NCBI GenBank assembly: GCA_963776735.1
Contig: CAVZNV010000004.1
Span: forward strand, 1 to 64,000
Length of the DNA stretch: 64,000 nt
DNA from: PALSA-612 sp963776735
GTDB lineage: Bacteria > Actinomycetota > Thermoleophilia > Gaiellales > Gaiellaceae
Direction: 5' to 3'
The position numbers and the translations under genes are program-made. This document shows positions 16,667 to 26,104 of the stretch, in pieces (position 1 is the first letter of the stretch; every line of letters starts with the position of its first letter). Below the pieces are notes generated by a model. The model worked only from the letters and a program-made list of their open reading frames with translations. It had not been told where the DNA came from and did not search any database.

Positions 16667-16692
16667 AGTGACTGTCCCATGGGACAGTCACT
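16667..16692. repeat. perfect 26-bp palindrome between convergent genes
   Basis: Two 13-base arms beginning AGTGACTGTCCCA meet without a spacer at 16679/16680. A second smaller palindrome, CGGACATGTCCG, follows at 16693-16704. The element sits in the 234-base gap (16497-16730) between the convergent ATPase and FAD-oxidase genes, and no gene is supported in that gap. The layout suggests a two-way terminator or a dyad-binding site. Confidence 0.7.
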
Positions 16693-16730
16693 CGGACATG
16701 TCCGGAGAGAGCAGGTGTTCGGCCTGCGGC

Positions 16731-18130
16731 CTAGCGCGTCCCGACCCGGAGCCCGAGGCGCCGAGGGAGCGTCGAGACGAAGCGCGCGCCGGGCGGCGGG
16801 CGGCGGCCCTGCTCCTCGGCCTCCTCGACGGCGAGGATCCCCCAGCGGACGAGTCCGCCGCCGAGGCGACGCACCGGCTCGGGCGGGAAGGACGGCACGC
16901 TTGCGGGTCGCGAGCGGGAGACGCGACCACTCGTCGTCGGCGCCGAGGACGAGCGAAGCGAGGATCTGCCCGCCGAGCCAGCTCGGCCCGACGCCGTTCC
17001 CCGAGTAGCCCGCGCCGTAGTGGATGCGCTTGCCGGGCACGGTGGAGAAGAACGGCAGGTGGTCGGACGAGACGTCGATCGGGCCGCCCCACGCCCGCTC
17101 GATCTTCGCGCCCGCGAGCCCGGGCAGCAGCTCGCGCAGGCCTGCCTCGGCACGCGCGACGGTCGGCGCGTCGTGCGTGAAGCGCCGGTCGACGCGCCCG
17201 CCGAAGCCGATCGGCCCCGACCCGGAGCCCATGAGCACCCGCCCGTCCTCGGTCGTCCGGAAGTAGTGGAGGAACATGCGCCCGTCGACGATCGCCTCGC
17301 CGCCCGTCCAGCCGATCTCGGCGAGCGCGTCCGGCGCCGGCTCGGTGAGGACGACGTAGCTGCCGAAGGTCGTCAGCCGCCGGCCGGCCGGGCGCCAGCC
17401 GGTCGTCCAGGCATTCGTTGCGACGACGATCTCCGGCGCTCGCACGCGTCCGCCCGCCGTCTCGACGAGCCCGTCCGCGATCCGCGTCGCGCGCGTGCCC
17501 TCGAACAGCCGCACGCCCCGCGCGAGCGCGGCCCGCCGGAGCGCGCGCACGAGCCGCGCCGGCTGCACCGTCCCGACCGACGGGAAGAGCACGCCGCCGC
17601 CGGAACCGCGGCGAGGCGCAACGGGCCGCGACCTGCTCCCGCGACAGCGCCACCGCCTCGTCCGGCGCGCCCAGCTCGGCTGCAGCCGCAACCGCGTGCT
17701 CGACGTCCGCGTCCTGCGAAGGCTGCGTCGAGACCTTGAGCATCCCCGCCTCCCGCAGCCAGACGTCCTCGCCGAGGGCGCGGACGGCCGCGAACACGCC
17801 CTCGGACGCACGCGCGACCGCGACCGCGCCCTCGTCGCCGACGCGCTCGCGCAGCCGGCCGAGCGGCGCCCAGAAGCTCTCGACGAAGCCGCCGTTTCGG
17901 CCGCTCGGCCCGAAGCCGCAGAACTCCTGCTCGACCACGCAGACGTCAAGCGCCTGCTTCCGCTCTTTCAGCGCCAGCGCCGTCCAGAGCCCGGTGTAGC
18001 CGCCTCCGATGATCGCGACGTCGACCTCCGTGTCGCCCGCGAGCGCCGGCGCGGCCTCGTCCGGCGGCGCCTCGTCCAGCCACCAGGCCTGCCGGTCGCC
18101 CGGCGCTACCGACGGTGCAGCTTGTCCCAC
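16731..18130 (-). CDS. FAD-dependent amine oxidoreductase (DadA/PuuB-like), two frameshifts
   Basis: The product is spread over three minus-strand frames. The first frame, from a probable GTG at 18130, reads DVAIIGGGYTGLWTALALKE and then CGFGPSGRNGGFVESFW. The second, after about 17600, reads VLFPSVGTVQPARLVRALRRAA, IVVATNAWTTGW, GYSGNGVGPSWLGGQILA. The third, after about 16903, reads SVPSFPPEPVRRLGGGLVRWGI and ends at 16731. Joined, they make a complete protein of about 465 residues of the gamma-glutamylputrescine oxidase/D-amino-acid dehydrogenase group. It would oxidise an amine using FAD. It follows an aminotransferase gene (25-base overlap) in a putrescine-type catabolic cluster. Both shifts lie in GC-repeat runs and may be sequencing errors. 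Confidence 0.7.
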
Positions 18131-19538
18131 GCCTCGGTGAGCACGTCTCCGAGGGTGCCCGCGATCTCGTCGAACTCCGGCTGGCGGGCGATGAGCGGCG
18201 GCGAGAGCTGGATCACCGGGTCGCCGCGATCGTCCTGCCTGCAGATCAGCCCGCGCTCGAGCAGTCGATGAGAGAGGAACCCGCGCAGCAGCCATTCGCA
18301 CTCGTCCGCGTTGAACGACTCGCGCGTGTCCTTGTCCTTCACGAGCTCGAGCGAGTAGAAGAAGCCGGTGCCGCGGACGTCGCCGACGATCGGCAGGTCG
18401 AGCAGCTGCTCGAGCGTGCGGCGGAACGCGTCCTCGTGCTCGAGCACTCCCTCGACCAGCCGCTCGCGCTTCATGATCTCGATGTTCTTGAGCGAGACCG
18501 CGCACGCGACCGGGTGGCCGCCGAACGTGATCCCGTGCGAGAACATCGACGTGTCGGCAAGGAACGGCTCGAAGACGCGGTCGGTCGCGATCACGGCACC
18601 GATCGACGCGTAGGACGAGGACAGGCCCTTGGCACAGGTCATCATGTCGGGCCGGATGTCGTACCGCTCCGAGCCGAACCAGTGGCCGAGCCGGCCGAAG
18701 CCGCAGATCACCTCGTCGGCCGAGAGCAGGATGTCGTAGCGGTCGCAGAGCTCGCGGACGCCCTGGAAGTAGCCGGCCGGCGGCGTCAGGCAGCCGCCCG
18801 TCGACTGCACCGGCTCCATGTGCACGAGGCAGACCGTCTCCGGCCCCATCGCCTCGATCGTGTGCTCGAGCTCCTCGAGCAGGAAGGCGGTGAACTCGGC
18901 TTCGGTCTCTCCGGGCGGCCGGTGGTAGCGGTTCGTGTTGCGCACGTGGCGCACCTCGGGCACGAGCGGCTCGAACGGCTGGCGGATCGCCGGCACGCCG
19001 TTCAGCGAGAGCGCGCCCATCGTCGTGCCGTGGTACGCGAGCCGGCGCGCGATCGCCTTGTAGCGGCGCCCGGCGCCGTGGACTGCGGCGCGCGCTCGCC
19101 GGCGCGACGCTGCCGCCTTGCCGCGACTGCGACGTCACGCGCCTGGTAGTACTGCCGCGCGAGCTTCCACGCCGAATCGACCGCCTCCGAGCCGCCGGAG
19201 ACGAAGAAGCTGCGGTTCAGGTCGCCGGGCGCGAGCTGCGCCAGCTCGGCGGCCAGCTCGACCGCGCGCGGGTGCGCATACGACCACGTCGTGTAGAACG
19301 GCAGCTCGATCATCTGCTCGAGCGCGACCTCGCCGATCTCGCGCCCGAAGCCGTAGCCGATGTTCACGGAGAAGAGCCCGGCAAGTGCGTCGAGGTAGCG
19401 GGTGCCGTGCGCGTCCTCGAGGTAGCAGCCGTCGCCGCGGACGATGACGGGCACGTCGGCGTCGGCGTAGCCGCCCATGCGCGTGAAGTGCATCCACAGG
19501 TGGTCCCGCGCGGCCTGCTGGAGATCGAGCCCGGTCAT
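18106..19538 (-). CDS. class III aminotransferase (putrescine/omega-amino acid type), one frameshift
   Basis: The N-terminal part from ATG 19538 (MTGLDLQQAARDHLWMHFTRMGG) contains VSGGSEAVDSAWKLARQYYQA. After a frame change between about 19080 and 19130 the protein continues as YKAIARRLAYHGTTMGALSLNG and keeps the family landmarks VHMEPVQSTGGCL, LLSADEVICGFGRLG, the PLP lysine in TCAKGLSS, and SHGITFGGHPVACAVSL. About 477 residues in total is the normal length for diamine or beta-alanine-pyruvate transaminases. The neighbours (FAD amine oxidase, aldehyde dehydrogenase, polyamine importer) favour a diamine or omega-amino acid substrate. The residues just before the break (VAVAARRQRRAGERAPQ) look garbled. 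Confidence 0.75.
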
Positions 19539-19554
19539 CGACGGCGCCCCGAGC

Positions 19555-21510
19555 TCATTCCTCGTGCGGCTCCGGGACGACGAGCACCGGGACCGGCGAG
19601 ATGTGGAGGAGCTTGTGCGGCACGGAGCCGAGGATCGCGCCGGTGATCGGATGCTCACCGTGCGTGCCGACGACGATCATCGACGCACCGACCTTCTCGC
19701 GCGACGTGGACGAGTCCCTCTGCCGGCCGCTCGGGCACGAGCTCGACCTCGTACTCGACCCCGGCGTCCCGAAGCCGCTCGGTCGCGTGCTCGCCGGTCT
19801 GCTCGCCGAGCTCCTTGACCGCCCTGCCGGTAGTCGCCGGTCTCGCCGCCCCACGCCGCCGGGATCTCGTAGGCGAAGACGACGACGAGCTTCGGCCCGC
19901 CTTAGCTTCGCGAGCTCGACCGCCTTGTCGAGCGCCTTGCAGGCGTTGTCGGACGCGTCGTAGCCGAGGACGATCGGGGCTAGGCACTTCGCGGCCTCCT
20001 CGAGAATCCCGGGCGTCGCGGTCGACCGCTTCCAGCGGAAGAACGGGTCGGGAGCGAAGGTCCGCTGCAGGATCATGACCACGATCCCGATCGCGAGCCC
20101 GATGCCGGCGATCGCGACGGGTGCGCCGACGCCGAGCCAGGCCGAGCCGACGTTCGTGTTCGCCGGGTCGGTCTGCTGGTAGACGTCGTAGCCGAGCAGC
20201 GACGAACAGGATCAGCCCGCCGATCAGCGGCAAGAGGCCGACGTAGACGAGGTTCCGCAGGCTCTTCGTCAACTCGTGACGGAAGTACCAGAAGCACGCG
20301 AAGCCGGTGATTCCGTAGTAGAAGGCAATGCCGAAGCCGGTGGCAGTGACCGAGTCGCCGAGGATGTTGCTGGAGAGCGAGTTGAGGATCACGAAGCACG
20401 CGATCGAGACGATCGCCATCCAGATCGTCGACACGCTGGGCGTGAGGAAGCGCGGGTGGATCTTCGCGAACTGCTTCGGAATCGCGCCGTGCGCCGACAT
20501 CGACAGCGTCGCCCGCGTCGTCGGCAAGATCGTCGTCTGCGTCGACGCGGACGCCGAGGTGAGTACGGCGATGATCAGCAGCTTGTCGAGGTGCCACGGA
20601 AGCACCTGGCCGCCGAGCGCGCTGAGGATGTCGTCGGCGTGGTTGTTGAGGAAGCCGATGCCGTGGTAGGCCTGGGCCGCGATCGAGACGACGAGGTAGA
20701 TCCCGAGCAGCAGGAAGGTCGAGACGACGGCGGCCCGTCCGGGCGTCTTCGACGCGTCCTCGGTCTCCTCGTTGACCGAGACAGCGGTGTCCCAGCCCCA
20801 GTAGATGAAGATCGCGAGCAGGAGGCCGTCGGTGAGCGCGCCGAAGCCGCCGATGTCGAACGGGTTCAGCCAGCTCCACGATGGGGTCGACGCCGTGCGG
20901 GGCGTGGCCTGACCAGACCTTCGACGAGCGCGACGACGGAGAAGATCGCGAGGATGACGATCTCCGCGGCGAGCAGGAACCACTGCGTGCGAGCGGAGAC
21001 CTCGATGCCGACGTAGCAGATCAGGCTCATCAGCAGGATCCAGATCACGCCGGCGATGCCGACCCAGAGTTTGCTGTTCGCAGCCCCGTCGGCGCCGAAG
21101 AGGAGGAACGTGTACGAGCCGGCGATCTGCGACAGGCTCGCCATCACGAGCACGTCGGCGTAGAGGATCCCCCAGCCGCCGAGCCAGCCCGTGTAGGGCC
21201 CGAACGCGCGCGTCGCCCAGGTGAACGTCGTCCCGCAGTCGGGATCGGCCTGGTTCAGGTACTTGTAGGCGAGCGCGATCAGGAGCATCGGGACGAACGC
21301 GAGCACCATCACGATCGGCGCCCGGTAGCCGATCCCGGCGATGATGGTCACGAACCCGAGCGTCGCTGCCAGGCTGTAGGCGGGCGCCGTCGACGCGACG
21401 CCGATGACAACGCTCGACATGAAGCCGAGCGCGTTCGCCTTCAGCCCCTTGTCGAGCGGCTCGGCGTGAAGCCCCGCCGGTGCCGGGTCGGTCAGCTCGT
21501 AGGTCGCCAT
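19555..21510 (-). CDS. APC amino-acid/polyamine permease with C-terminal UspA domain, multiply frameshifted
   Basis: Translation from ATG 21510 gives a cytosolic tail, then APC permease helices (LGFMSSVVIGVASTAPAYSLAATLGF, DPDCGTTFTWATRAFGPYTGWLGGW). Frame changes near 20915 and 20200 are needed to continue through NPFDIGGFGALTDGLLLAIFIYWGWDTAVSVNEETED to the last helices and IVVMILQRTFAPDPFFRW. The same frame runs with no stop into a universal-stress-protein domain (APIVLGYDASDNACKALDKAVELAK). That domain is itself broken near 19905, 19825 and 19715, and ends VGASMIVVGTHGEHPITGAILGSVPHKLLHISPVPVLVVPEP. The full length of 1956 bases is a multiple of three. Permease-UspA fusions are known. Here it would import the amine feeding the adjacent aminotransferase. 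Confidence 0.65.
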
Positions 21511-22010
21511 CAGCCTCCCTTCGCGCCTGCTGTCGCAGGCGGATCGTCTTTGGCCTGCCGGGTTCCCCAGTCGTAGAGCTGCTTGTGGAGCTCGAGGTAG
21601 ACGAAGGTCTCCGTGGAGGAGACGCCGTCGAGGGCGCGGATGCGGTTCGTCACGTCGAGCAGGTGCCGCCGGTCGACGCAGACGAGCTCGACGAGCAGGT
21701 CGAACTGGCCGGCGGCGACCACGACGTAGTCGGCCTCGTCGAGCTGCGCGACGAGGTCGGCGACCTCTTCGGGCGGACCGGCCGTCCGGACGCCGACGAG
21801 CGCCATCGCGTCGAAGCCGAGGCCGAGCGGGTTCGTGACCGCGGTGACCTGGACGACGCCGTCGTCGCAGAGGCGCTGGTAGCGCGAACGGATCGTCGCC
21901 TCGGAGACACCGAGCTCGGCGGCGATGCGGCGGAACGAGTCACGGCCGTTCTGCTGGAGCGCCTCGATCAGTGCCGTGTCGACCGCGTCGAGCTTGCGCG
22001 GCTGGCCCAC
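21510..22010 (-). CDS. Lrp/AsnC family transcriptional regulator
   Basis: With GTG 22010 as start the protein has 166 residues, the usual Lrp size. The open frame reaches 22106, but the extra residues do not look conserved. The helix-turn-helix is LDAVDTALIEALQQNGRDSFRRIAAELGVSEATIRSRYQRL. It is followed by the RAM ligand-binding domain (GFDAMALVGVRT, ADYVVVAAGQFDLLVELVC, VSSTETFVYLEL). It lies directly upstream of the permease gene (stop and start share one base) and divergent from a saccharopine-dehydrogenase-like gene, so local amine- or amino-acid-responsive control is likely. Confidence 0.85.
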   Translation of the reverse strand: MGQPRKLDAVDTALIEALQQNGRDSFRRIAAELGVSEATIRSRYQRLCDDGVVQVTAVTNPLGLGFDAMALVGVRTAGPPEEVADLVAQLDEADYVVVAAGQFDLLVELVCVDRRHLLDVTNRIRALDGVSSTETFVYLELHKQLYDWGTRQAKDDPPATAGAKGG

Positions 22011-22130
22011 CGGCCCGCGTGACGGCGGCTGCGCTTTGCTGTAGGTTCCTTGCCGGATGACGCGCAATGCGTGGGACTCGTACCACATTTCGACGCGTTT
22101 CGTCAACGGGCCCCTGATCAGGAGCAGGCG

Positions 22131-23357
22131 ATGAACATCCTCGTGATCGGCTCAGGCGGCGTCGGCACGGCGTTCGCGCGAATCGCCCAGAGACGCGATT
22201 TCTTCGACCGGATCGTCCTCTCGGACGTCGACATCGCCCGGGCGACGGCATCCGTCGACTCGCTCGGCGAGCCGGACCGTTTCGCCGCAGCCCGCGTCGA
22301 CGCGACCGACTCGGCCTCGCTCGCCGCGCTGATCCGAGCCCTGCGCGCCGACGCGGTGCTGAACGCGGTCGACCCCCGCTTCGTCCTCCCCGTCTTCGAC
22401 GCCTGCCTCGCGGCCGGCGCGACCTATCTCGACATGGCCTGCACGCTCTCCGAGCCGCATCCCGAGTCGCCGTTCGAGCAGTGCGGCGTCAAGCTCGCCG
22501 ACCGGCAGTTCGAACGCGACGAGGCGTGGCGCGACGCGGGGCTGCTCGCGGTCGCCGGCATCGGTGTCGAGCCCGGCTTCTCGGACGTCGCCGCCCGCTA
22601 CGCCGCCGACCACCTGTTCTCGGAGCTCGACGAGGTCTCTGTGCGCGACGGCTCCGACCTCGTCGTCGAAGGCCACGAGTTCGCCCCGACCTTCTCGATC
22701 TGGACGACGATCGAGGAGTGCTTGAACCCGGCGCTCGTGTGGGAGAAGGAGCGCGGTTGGTTCACGACCGAGCCACTGTCGGACCCCGAGATGTTCGAGT
22801 TCCCGGAGGGCATCGGCCCGATGGAATGCGTGAACGTCGAGCACGAGGAGGTCGCGCTGATCCCGCGCGTGATCGACTGCCGCCGCGTCACGTTCAAGTA
22901 CGGCCTGAGCCTCGAGTTCGTCGCCGTGCTCAAGTGGCTGAAGGAGCTCGGGCTCGCCTCGAAGGAGAAGATCCGCGTCGGCGGTGTCGAGGTCGCCCCA
23001 CGGGACGTCGTCGCCGCGTGCCTGCCCGATCCGGGAACGCTCGGCGCGCGCATGACCGGCAAGACGTGCGGCGGGACGTTCGTGACCGGGAAGGGCAAGG
23101 ACGGCGAACCGCGCGCCACCTACGTCTACCACGTGGTCGACAACGAGTGGTCGATGCGCGAGTACGGCTCGCAGGCGGTGGTCTGGCAGACGGCGGTGAA
23201 CCCGGTCGTCGCGCTCGAACTGCTCGCCCGCGGCGACTGGAAAGGCACCGGCGTGCTCGGCCCCGAGTCGTTCGACCCGGTGCCGTTCCTCGACCTCCTG
23301 GCCGAGTACGGCGCCCCGCACGGCATCGTCGAACGCACGCCCGCAGCCGTCGCCTGA
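22131..23357 (+). CDS. saccharopine dehydrogenase family protein (carboxynorspermidine-dehydrogenase-like)
   Basis: A 408-residue protein from ATG 22131 with AGGAGCAGG just upstream. It begins with the nucleotide-binding motif LVIGSGGVGTAFARIAQ. Family features include VLNAVDPRFVLPVFDACLAAGATYLDMA, AGIGVEPGFSDVAARYAADHLF, and a C-terminal block (GKTCGGTFVTGKGKDGEPRATYVYHVVDNEWSMREYGSQAV, then GDWKGTGVLGPESFDPVPFLDLL) that recalls carboxy(nor)spermidine dehydrogenases and lysine 6-dehydrogenases. Its place among polyamine uptake and degradation genes supports a role in polyamine or lysine-derived imine chemistry. The true substrate is inferred. Two palindromic repeats follow its stop by 5 and 59 bases. 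Confidence 0.75.
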   Translation: MNILVIGSGGVGTAFARIAQRRDFFDRIVLSDVDIARATASVDSLGEPDRFAAARVDATDSASLAALIRALRADAVLNAVDPRFVLPVFDACLAAGATYLDMACTLSEPHPESPFEQCGVKLADRQFERDEAWRDAGLLAVAGIGVEPGFSDVAARYAADHLFSELDEVSVRDGSDLVVEGHEFAPTFSIWTTIEECLNPALVWEKERGWFTTEPLSDPEMFEFPEGIGPMECVNVEHEEVALIPRVIDCRRVTFKYGLSLEFVAVLKWLKELGLASKEKIRVGGVEVAPRDVVAACLPDPGTLGARMTGKTCGGTFVTGKGKDGEPRATYVYHVVDNEWSMREYGSQAVVWQTAVNPVVALELLARGDWKGTGVLGPESFDPVPFLDLLAEYGAPHGIVERTPAAVA

Positions 23358-23361
23358 CCGA

Positions 23362-23384
23362 CTTTGCAACACAGTGTTACTTGG
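23362..23384. repeat. palindromic repeat, copy 4 (hybrid type)
   Basis: The left arm TTGCAACAC is of the first type and the right arm GTGTTACTTGG of the second type, around base 23373. The outer bases therefore do not pair. It starts five bases after the stop of the saccharopine-dehydrogenase-like gene. Confidence 0.85.
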
Positions 23385-23415
23385 CCGGAGCCGGGTTCCC
23401 GCGCGCCAGGCCGGA

Positions 23416-23438
23416 CTTTGCAACACAGTGTTACTTGG
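23416..23438. repeat. palindromic repeat, copy 5 (hybrid type)
   Basis: This is an identical hybrid to copy 4 over about 23 bases, including the preceding GGAC/GAC context, centred 54 bases downstream at 23427. The pair looks like a local tandem duplication in the gap before a small reading frame. Confidence 0.85.
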
Positions 23439-23462
23439 CACCGGGGAGCTAGCCTTGATCAG

Positions 23463-23651
23463 GTGCATGGGATCCGCTGGTTCCTGCGGGACTTCACGGC
23501 ACGGGCGGTTCGGGAGCACCTGCGCTCGCAGGCCGAGGACCGCGACGGCCCGCCCGAGCTGACCCCGAGCGAGGTCGAGCTGGTGCGCTCGATTCGTCAG
23601 GGCTCGTTCGACCGGAACGCGTACCTGGCCGAACGCACCAAAACCAAGTAA
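23463..23651 (+). CDS. small charged protein, hypothetical
   Basis: GTG 23463 gives 62 residues beginning VHGIRWFLRDFTARAVREHL. The longer open frame starting in the upstream palindromic repeat would add residues encoded only by repeat sequence, so it is not preferred. The protein is helical and strongly charged, ending LVRSIRQGSFDRNAYLAERTKTK. No family is recognised. The TAA stop lies inside a palindrome shared with the convergent aldehyde dehydrogenase gene. Confidence 0.45.
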   Translation: MHGIRWFLRDFTARAVREHLRSQAEDRDGPPELTPSEVELVRSIRQGSFDRNAYLAERTKTK

Positions 23652-23667
23652 CAGGCTGTTACTTGGT
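23643..23667. terminator. palindromic repeat, copy 6, acting as shared bidirectional terminator
   Basis: Perfect 12-base arms, ACCAAGTAACAG and its complement, surround base 23655. The stop codon of the plus-strand small gene (23649-23651) lies inside it, and the stop of the minus-strand aldehyde dehydrogenase (23667-23669) begins at its last base. The core CAG/CTG differs from the CAC/GTG of the other copies. The placement is the best evidence that this repeat family can end transcription from both sides. Confidence 0.75.
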
Positions 23668-25106
23668 CAGAGCTTTGCCACGACGTGCTTGATGCGCGTG
23701 TACTCCTCCATGGAGTAGATCGACATGTCCTTGCCGTAGCCCGACTGCTTGAAGCCGCCGTGCGGCATCTCCGACGTGAGCGGGAACAGGTGCTCGTTGA
23801 TCCAGACCGTCCCGAACGCGAGCTTGCGGGCGGCGCCGAGGGCGCGGCCGACGTCGTTGGAGAACACCGACGCCGCCAGGCCGTAGCGGACGTCGTTCGC
23901 CATTGCGATCGCCTCCTCGTCGGACGAGAACCGCTGCACCGTCACGACCGGGCCAAACACTTCGTTCTGCACGATCTCGGCGTCCTGCGCCACGTCGGCG
24001 ACGATCGTCGGTGCGACGAAGAAGCCGCGGTCGCCGACCGAGCCGCCGCCGGTGACCACGGTCGCCTTCGCGTCGAGCCGCTCGAGGAAGCCGAGCACGC
24101 GCTCCTGCTGCGCGGCGGAGATCACCGGGCCCATCTCGACGTCGTCGCCGTCGGCCGGGTCGCCGACCTTCAGCGAGGAAACGGCGTCGACCGTCTGCGA
24201 CATGACGTCGTCGTACACGCCTTCGGCGACGAGGATGCGCGACGACGCAGTGCAGTCCTGCCCCGAGTTGAAGTAGCCGCCGACCTTGATCGCCGCGGCG
24301 ACCGTCTCCGGGTCGGCGTCGTCGAGGACGACCATCGGCGCCTTGCCGCCGAGCTCGAGGTGGACGCGCTTGACCGTGTCGGCCGCGTTCCGCGCGATCA
24401 GCTTGCCGGTCTCGACGTCGCCCGTCAGCGAGACGAGCGCGATGTCCGGGTGACGGACGAGCCCGTCGCCGACCGGCATCCCGTCGCCCGTGATCACGTT
24501 GACGACGCCTGCCGGCAGCACCTCCTGCGCCAGCTCGACGAAGCGCAGCAGCGTCAGCGGCGTCTGCTCGGCCGGCTTCAGGATCTGCACGTTGCCCGCG
24601 GCGAGCGCGGGGCCGAGCTTCCAGACGACCATCATCAGCGGGTAGTTCCAGGGCGTGATCCCGGCGACGATCCCGAGCGGCTCGCGACGCAAGAACGACG
24701 TGTAGCCCTCGACGTACTCGGTCGACGCCTTGCCCTCGAGGTTGCGCGCCGCGCCGGCGAAGAAGCGGAGGTTGTCGGCCATGAAGGCGGGCTCGTCGGC
24801 GGCGACCGACATCGGCTTGCCGACGTTCTGCGACTCGAGCCGCGCCAGCTCGTCGGCGTTCTCGTCGATCAGGTCGGCGAGCTTGAGCAGCAGCTCCATG
24901 CGGTCCTTCGGCGTCTTGTCGAGCCAGTCGGGTAGCGCCTTCCTGGCCGCGTCGACCGCGCGCTCGACGTCCTGCTCGTTGCCGCGCGGCACCTCGGCGA
25001 TCGCCTCGCCGGTCGCGGGGTTGAGCACCTCCATCGTCTCACCCGACAGCGCGTCCACCCACTCGCCGCCGACGAAGTTCTTGTAGCTCGTCACCGTCGT
25101 CGCCAT
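23667..25106 (-). CDS. aldehyde dehydrogenase (aminobutyraldehyde dehydrogenase-like)
   Basis: A 479-residue protein from ATG 25106 with a perfect AGGAGGTG ribosome site. NAD-dependent ALDH signatures are GITPWNYPLMM, the glutamate motif HLELGGKAPMVV, and the catalytic cysteine in YFNSGQDCTASSRI, followed by EVFGPVVTVQRF and GFKQSGYGKDMS. Close families oxidise 4-aminobutyraldehyde or betaine aldehyde. It is the last gene downstream of a polyamine-type ABC importer and opposite amine-oxidising genes, which favours 4-aminobutyraldehyde to GABA. It terminates at a shared palindrome. Confidence 0.88.
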   Translation of the reverse strand: MATTVTSYKNFVGGEWVDALSGETMEVLNPATGEAIAEVPRGNEQDVERAVDAARKALPDWLDKTPKDRMELLLKLADLIDENADELARLESQNVGKPMSVAADEPAFMADNLRFFAGAARNLEGKASTEYVEGYTSFLRREPLGIVAGITPWNYPLMMVVWKLGPALAAGNVQILKPAEQTPLTLLRFVELAQEVLPAGVVNVITGDGMPVGDGLVRHPDIALVSLTGDVETGKLIARNAADTVKRVHLELGGKAPMVVLDDADPETVAAAIKVGGYFNSGQDCTASSRILVAEGVYDDVMSQTVDAVSSLKVGDPADGDDVEMGPVISAAQQERVLGFLERLDAKATVVTGGGSVGDRGFFVAPTIVADVAQDAEIVQNEVFGPVVTVQRFSSDEEAIAMANDVRYGLAASVFSNDVGRALGAARKLAFGTVWINEHLFPLTSEMPHGGFKQSGYGKDMSIYSMEEYTRIKHVVAKL

Positions 25107-25133
25107 CTCACACCTCCTGTTGTCACGGGCAAT

Positions 25134-26097
25134 CTACGGCCTCACCACGACTCGCAACGCGTCGGTCGAGTACCAGGCCGTGCCGAGGAGGTGCCAGGCG
25201 AGCGTGTTCACGCCGACACGGGCGTTTCGCGGCACGTGGAGCCGCATCGCAAAGGCGATACCGCCTTTCTCGTTCGGCTGCAGCCAGCCGACGGACCGGC
25301 AATTCAGCACGTAGGTCTCTCGCGGACCCGGCGCCTCGAGCGCGTCCTGCGCGCCGATGAAATTTCGACCGGCCCGCAGCACCTCCTGGTAGATCGGGCA
25401 GCGGACAAACCGGAGGGGTGCCACGGCCGAGCCATCCGAGAGCCAGACGCTGTAGCCCAGCACGTCGCCCCTGCGGGCGTAGAGGGTCGTGAGGTTGTTG
25501 CCCGCGGTGTCCGTCCGGGTCCGGCCGACAGCGTCGCCGATCGTCACGTAGGCCGGGAGCGTCGTCGGCTCGAACCTCGTCGCGGAGACGTAGGTCGGCT
25601 CCGTCGGCGCGTCGCAGCGCGGGAGGCCGGGTGGATCGAGTGTCAGTGACCCGCCGCCGGCGAGCGTGACGACGAGGCGCGGAACGTTCTTGCCACACCA
25701 GTTGCCGAGGTCGAGGCCGAAGTCCGCTTCCTCGCCGGGCAGCACGGCGAAGCCGGCTCATTGGCGGGCTGTCCCGGCCGCGGCTCCGCCGGCTCGATGT
25801 GACGACGACTCGCTGCCGCGATCCCGCGAGCCGAACGTGAAACCCGCCGAGGAGCGAGCAGGGCGTCCGGCCGGCGTTCGCCACGGTCACGCCCCCGAGC
25901 ATGGAACCGCCTGCGCCTTGCAGGAAGATCCAGGGCTTGAGCTCTCCCGCCCGGCAGGGCCCGGCGAGCAAGCGCACGTCGGGTCGGGGCTTCGCGGCCG
26001 TCCACGGAACGAGCGCGACCCGGCCCGCCGCGAGCGAGGCGGACGCGGGGATCGCCACCACCAGCAGGGCGGCCAAGAGGAGAAACCGCCGTCGCAC
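25134..26097 (-). CDS. secreted DUF4232-like protein, frameshifted
   Basis: GTG 26097 starts a signal peptide (FLLLAALLVVAIPASASLAAG). The first frame then gives GAGGSMLGGVTVANAGRTPCSLLGGFHVRL, the typical first half of DUF4232 domains with a cysteine. The frame is lost between about 25755 and 25800 and resumes as LPGEEADFGLDLGNWCGKNVPRLVVTLAGGGSLTLDP with the second cysteine, ending at 25134. The length of 964 bases leaves a remainder of one, consistent with an indel. The function is unknown. It is the fifth gene of the importer operon, 7 bases after the last permease gene. Confidence 0.6.
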
Positions 26098-26104
26098 GCC
26101 GCTC

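Noticed and set aside
19080..19140. Selenocysteine or other recoding in the broken aminotransferase and permease genes
   Set aside because: These breaks are changes of frame, not single in-frame stops, and no SECIS-like hairpin is placed properly.
23362..23438. CRISPR array from the two nearby repeat copies
   Set aside because: Only two copies 54 bases apart, no further units, no cas genes, and the same element occurs alone elsewhere.
23364..23462. Longer start for the small protein at 23463, beginning within a palindromic repeat
   Set aside because: The added residues derive only from the repeat and spacer, with no ribosome site.
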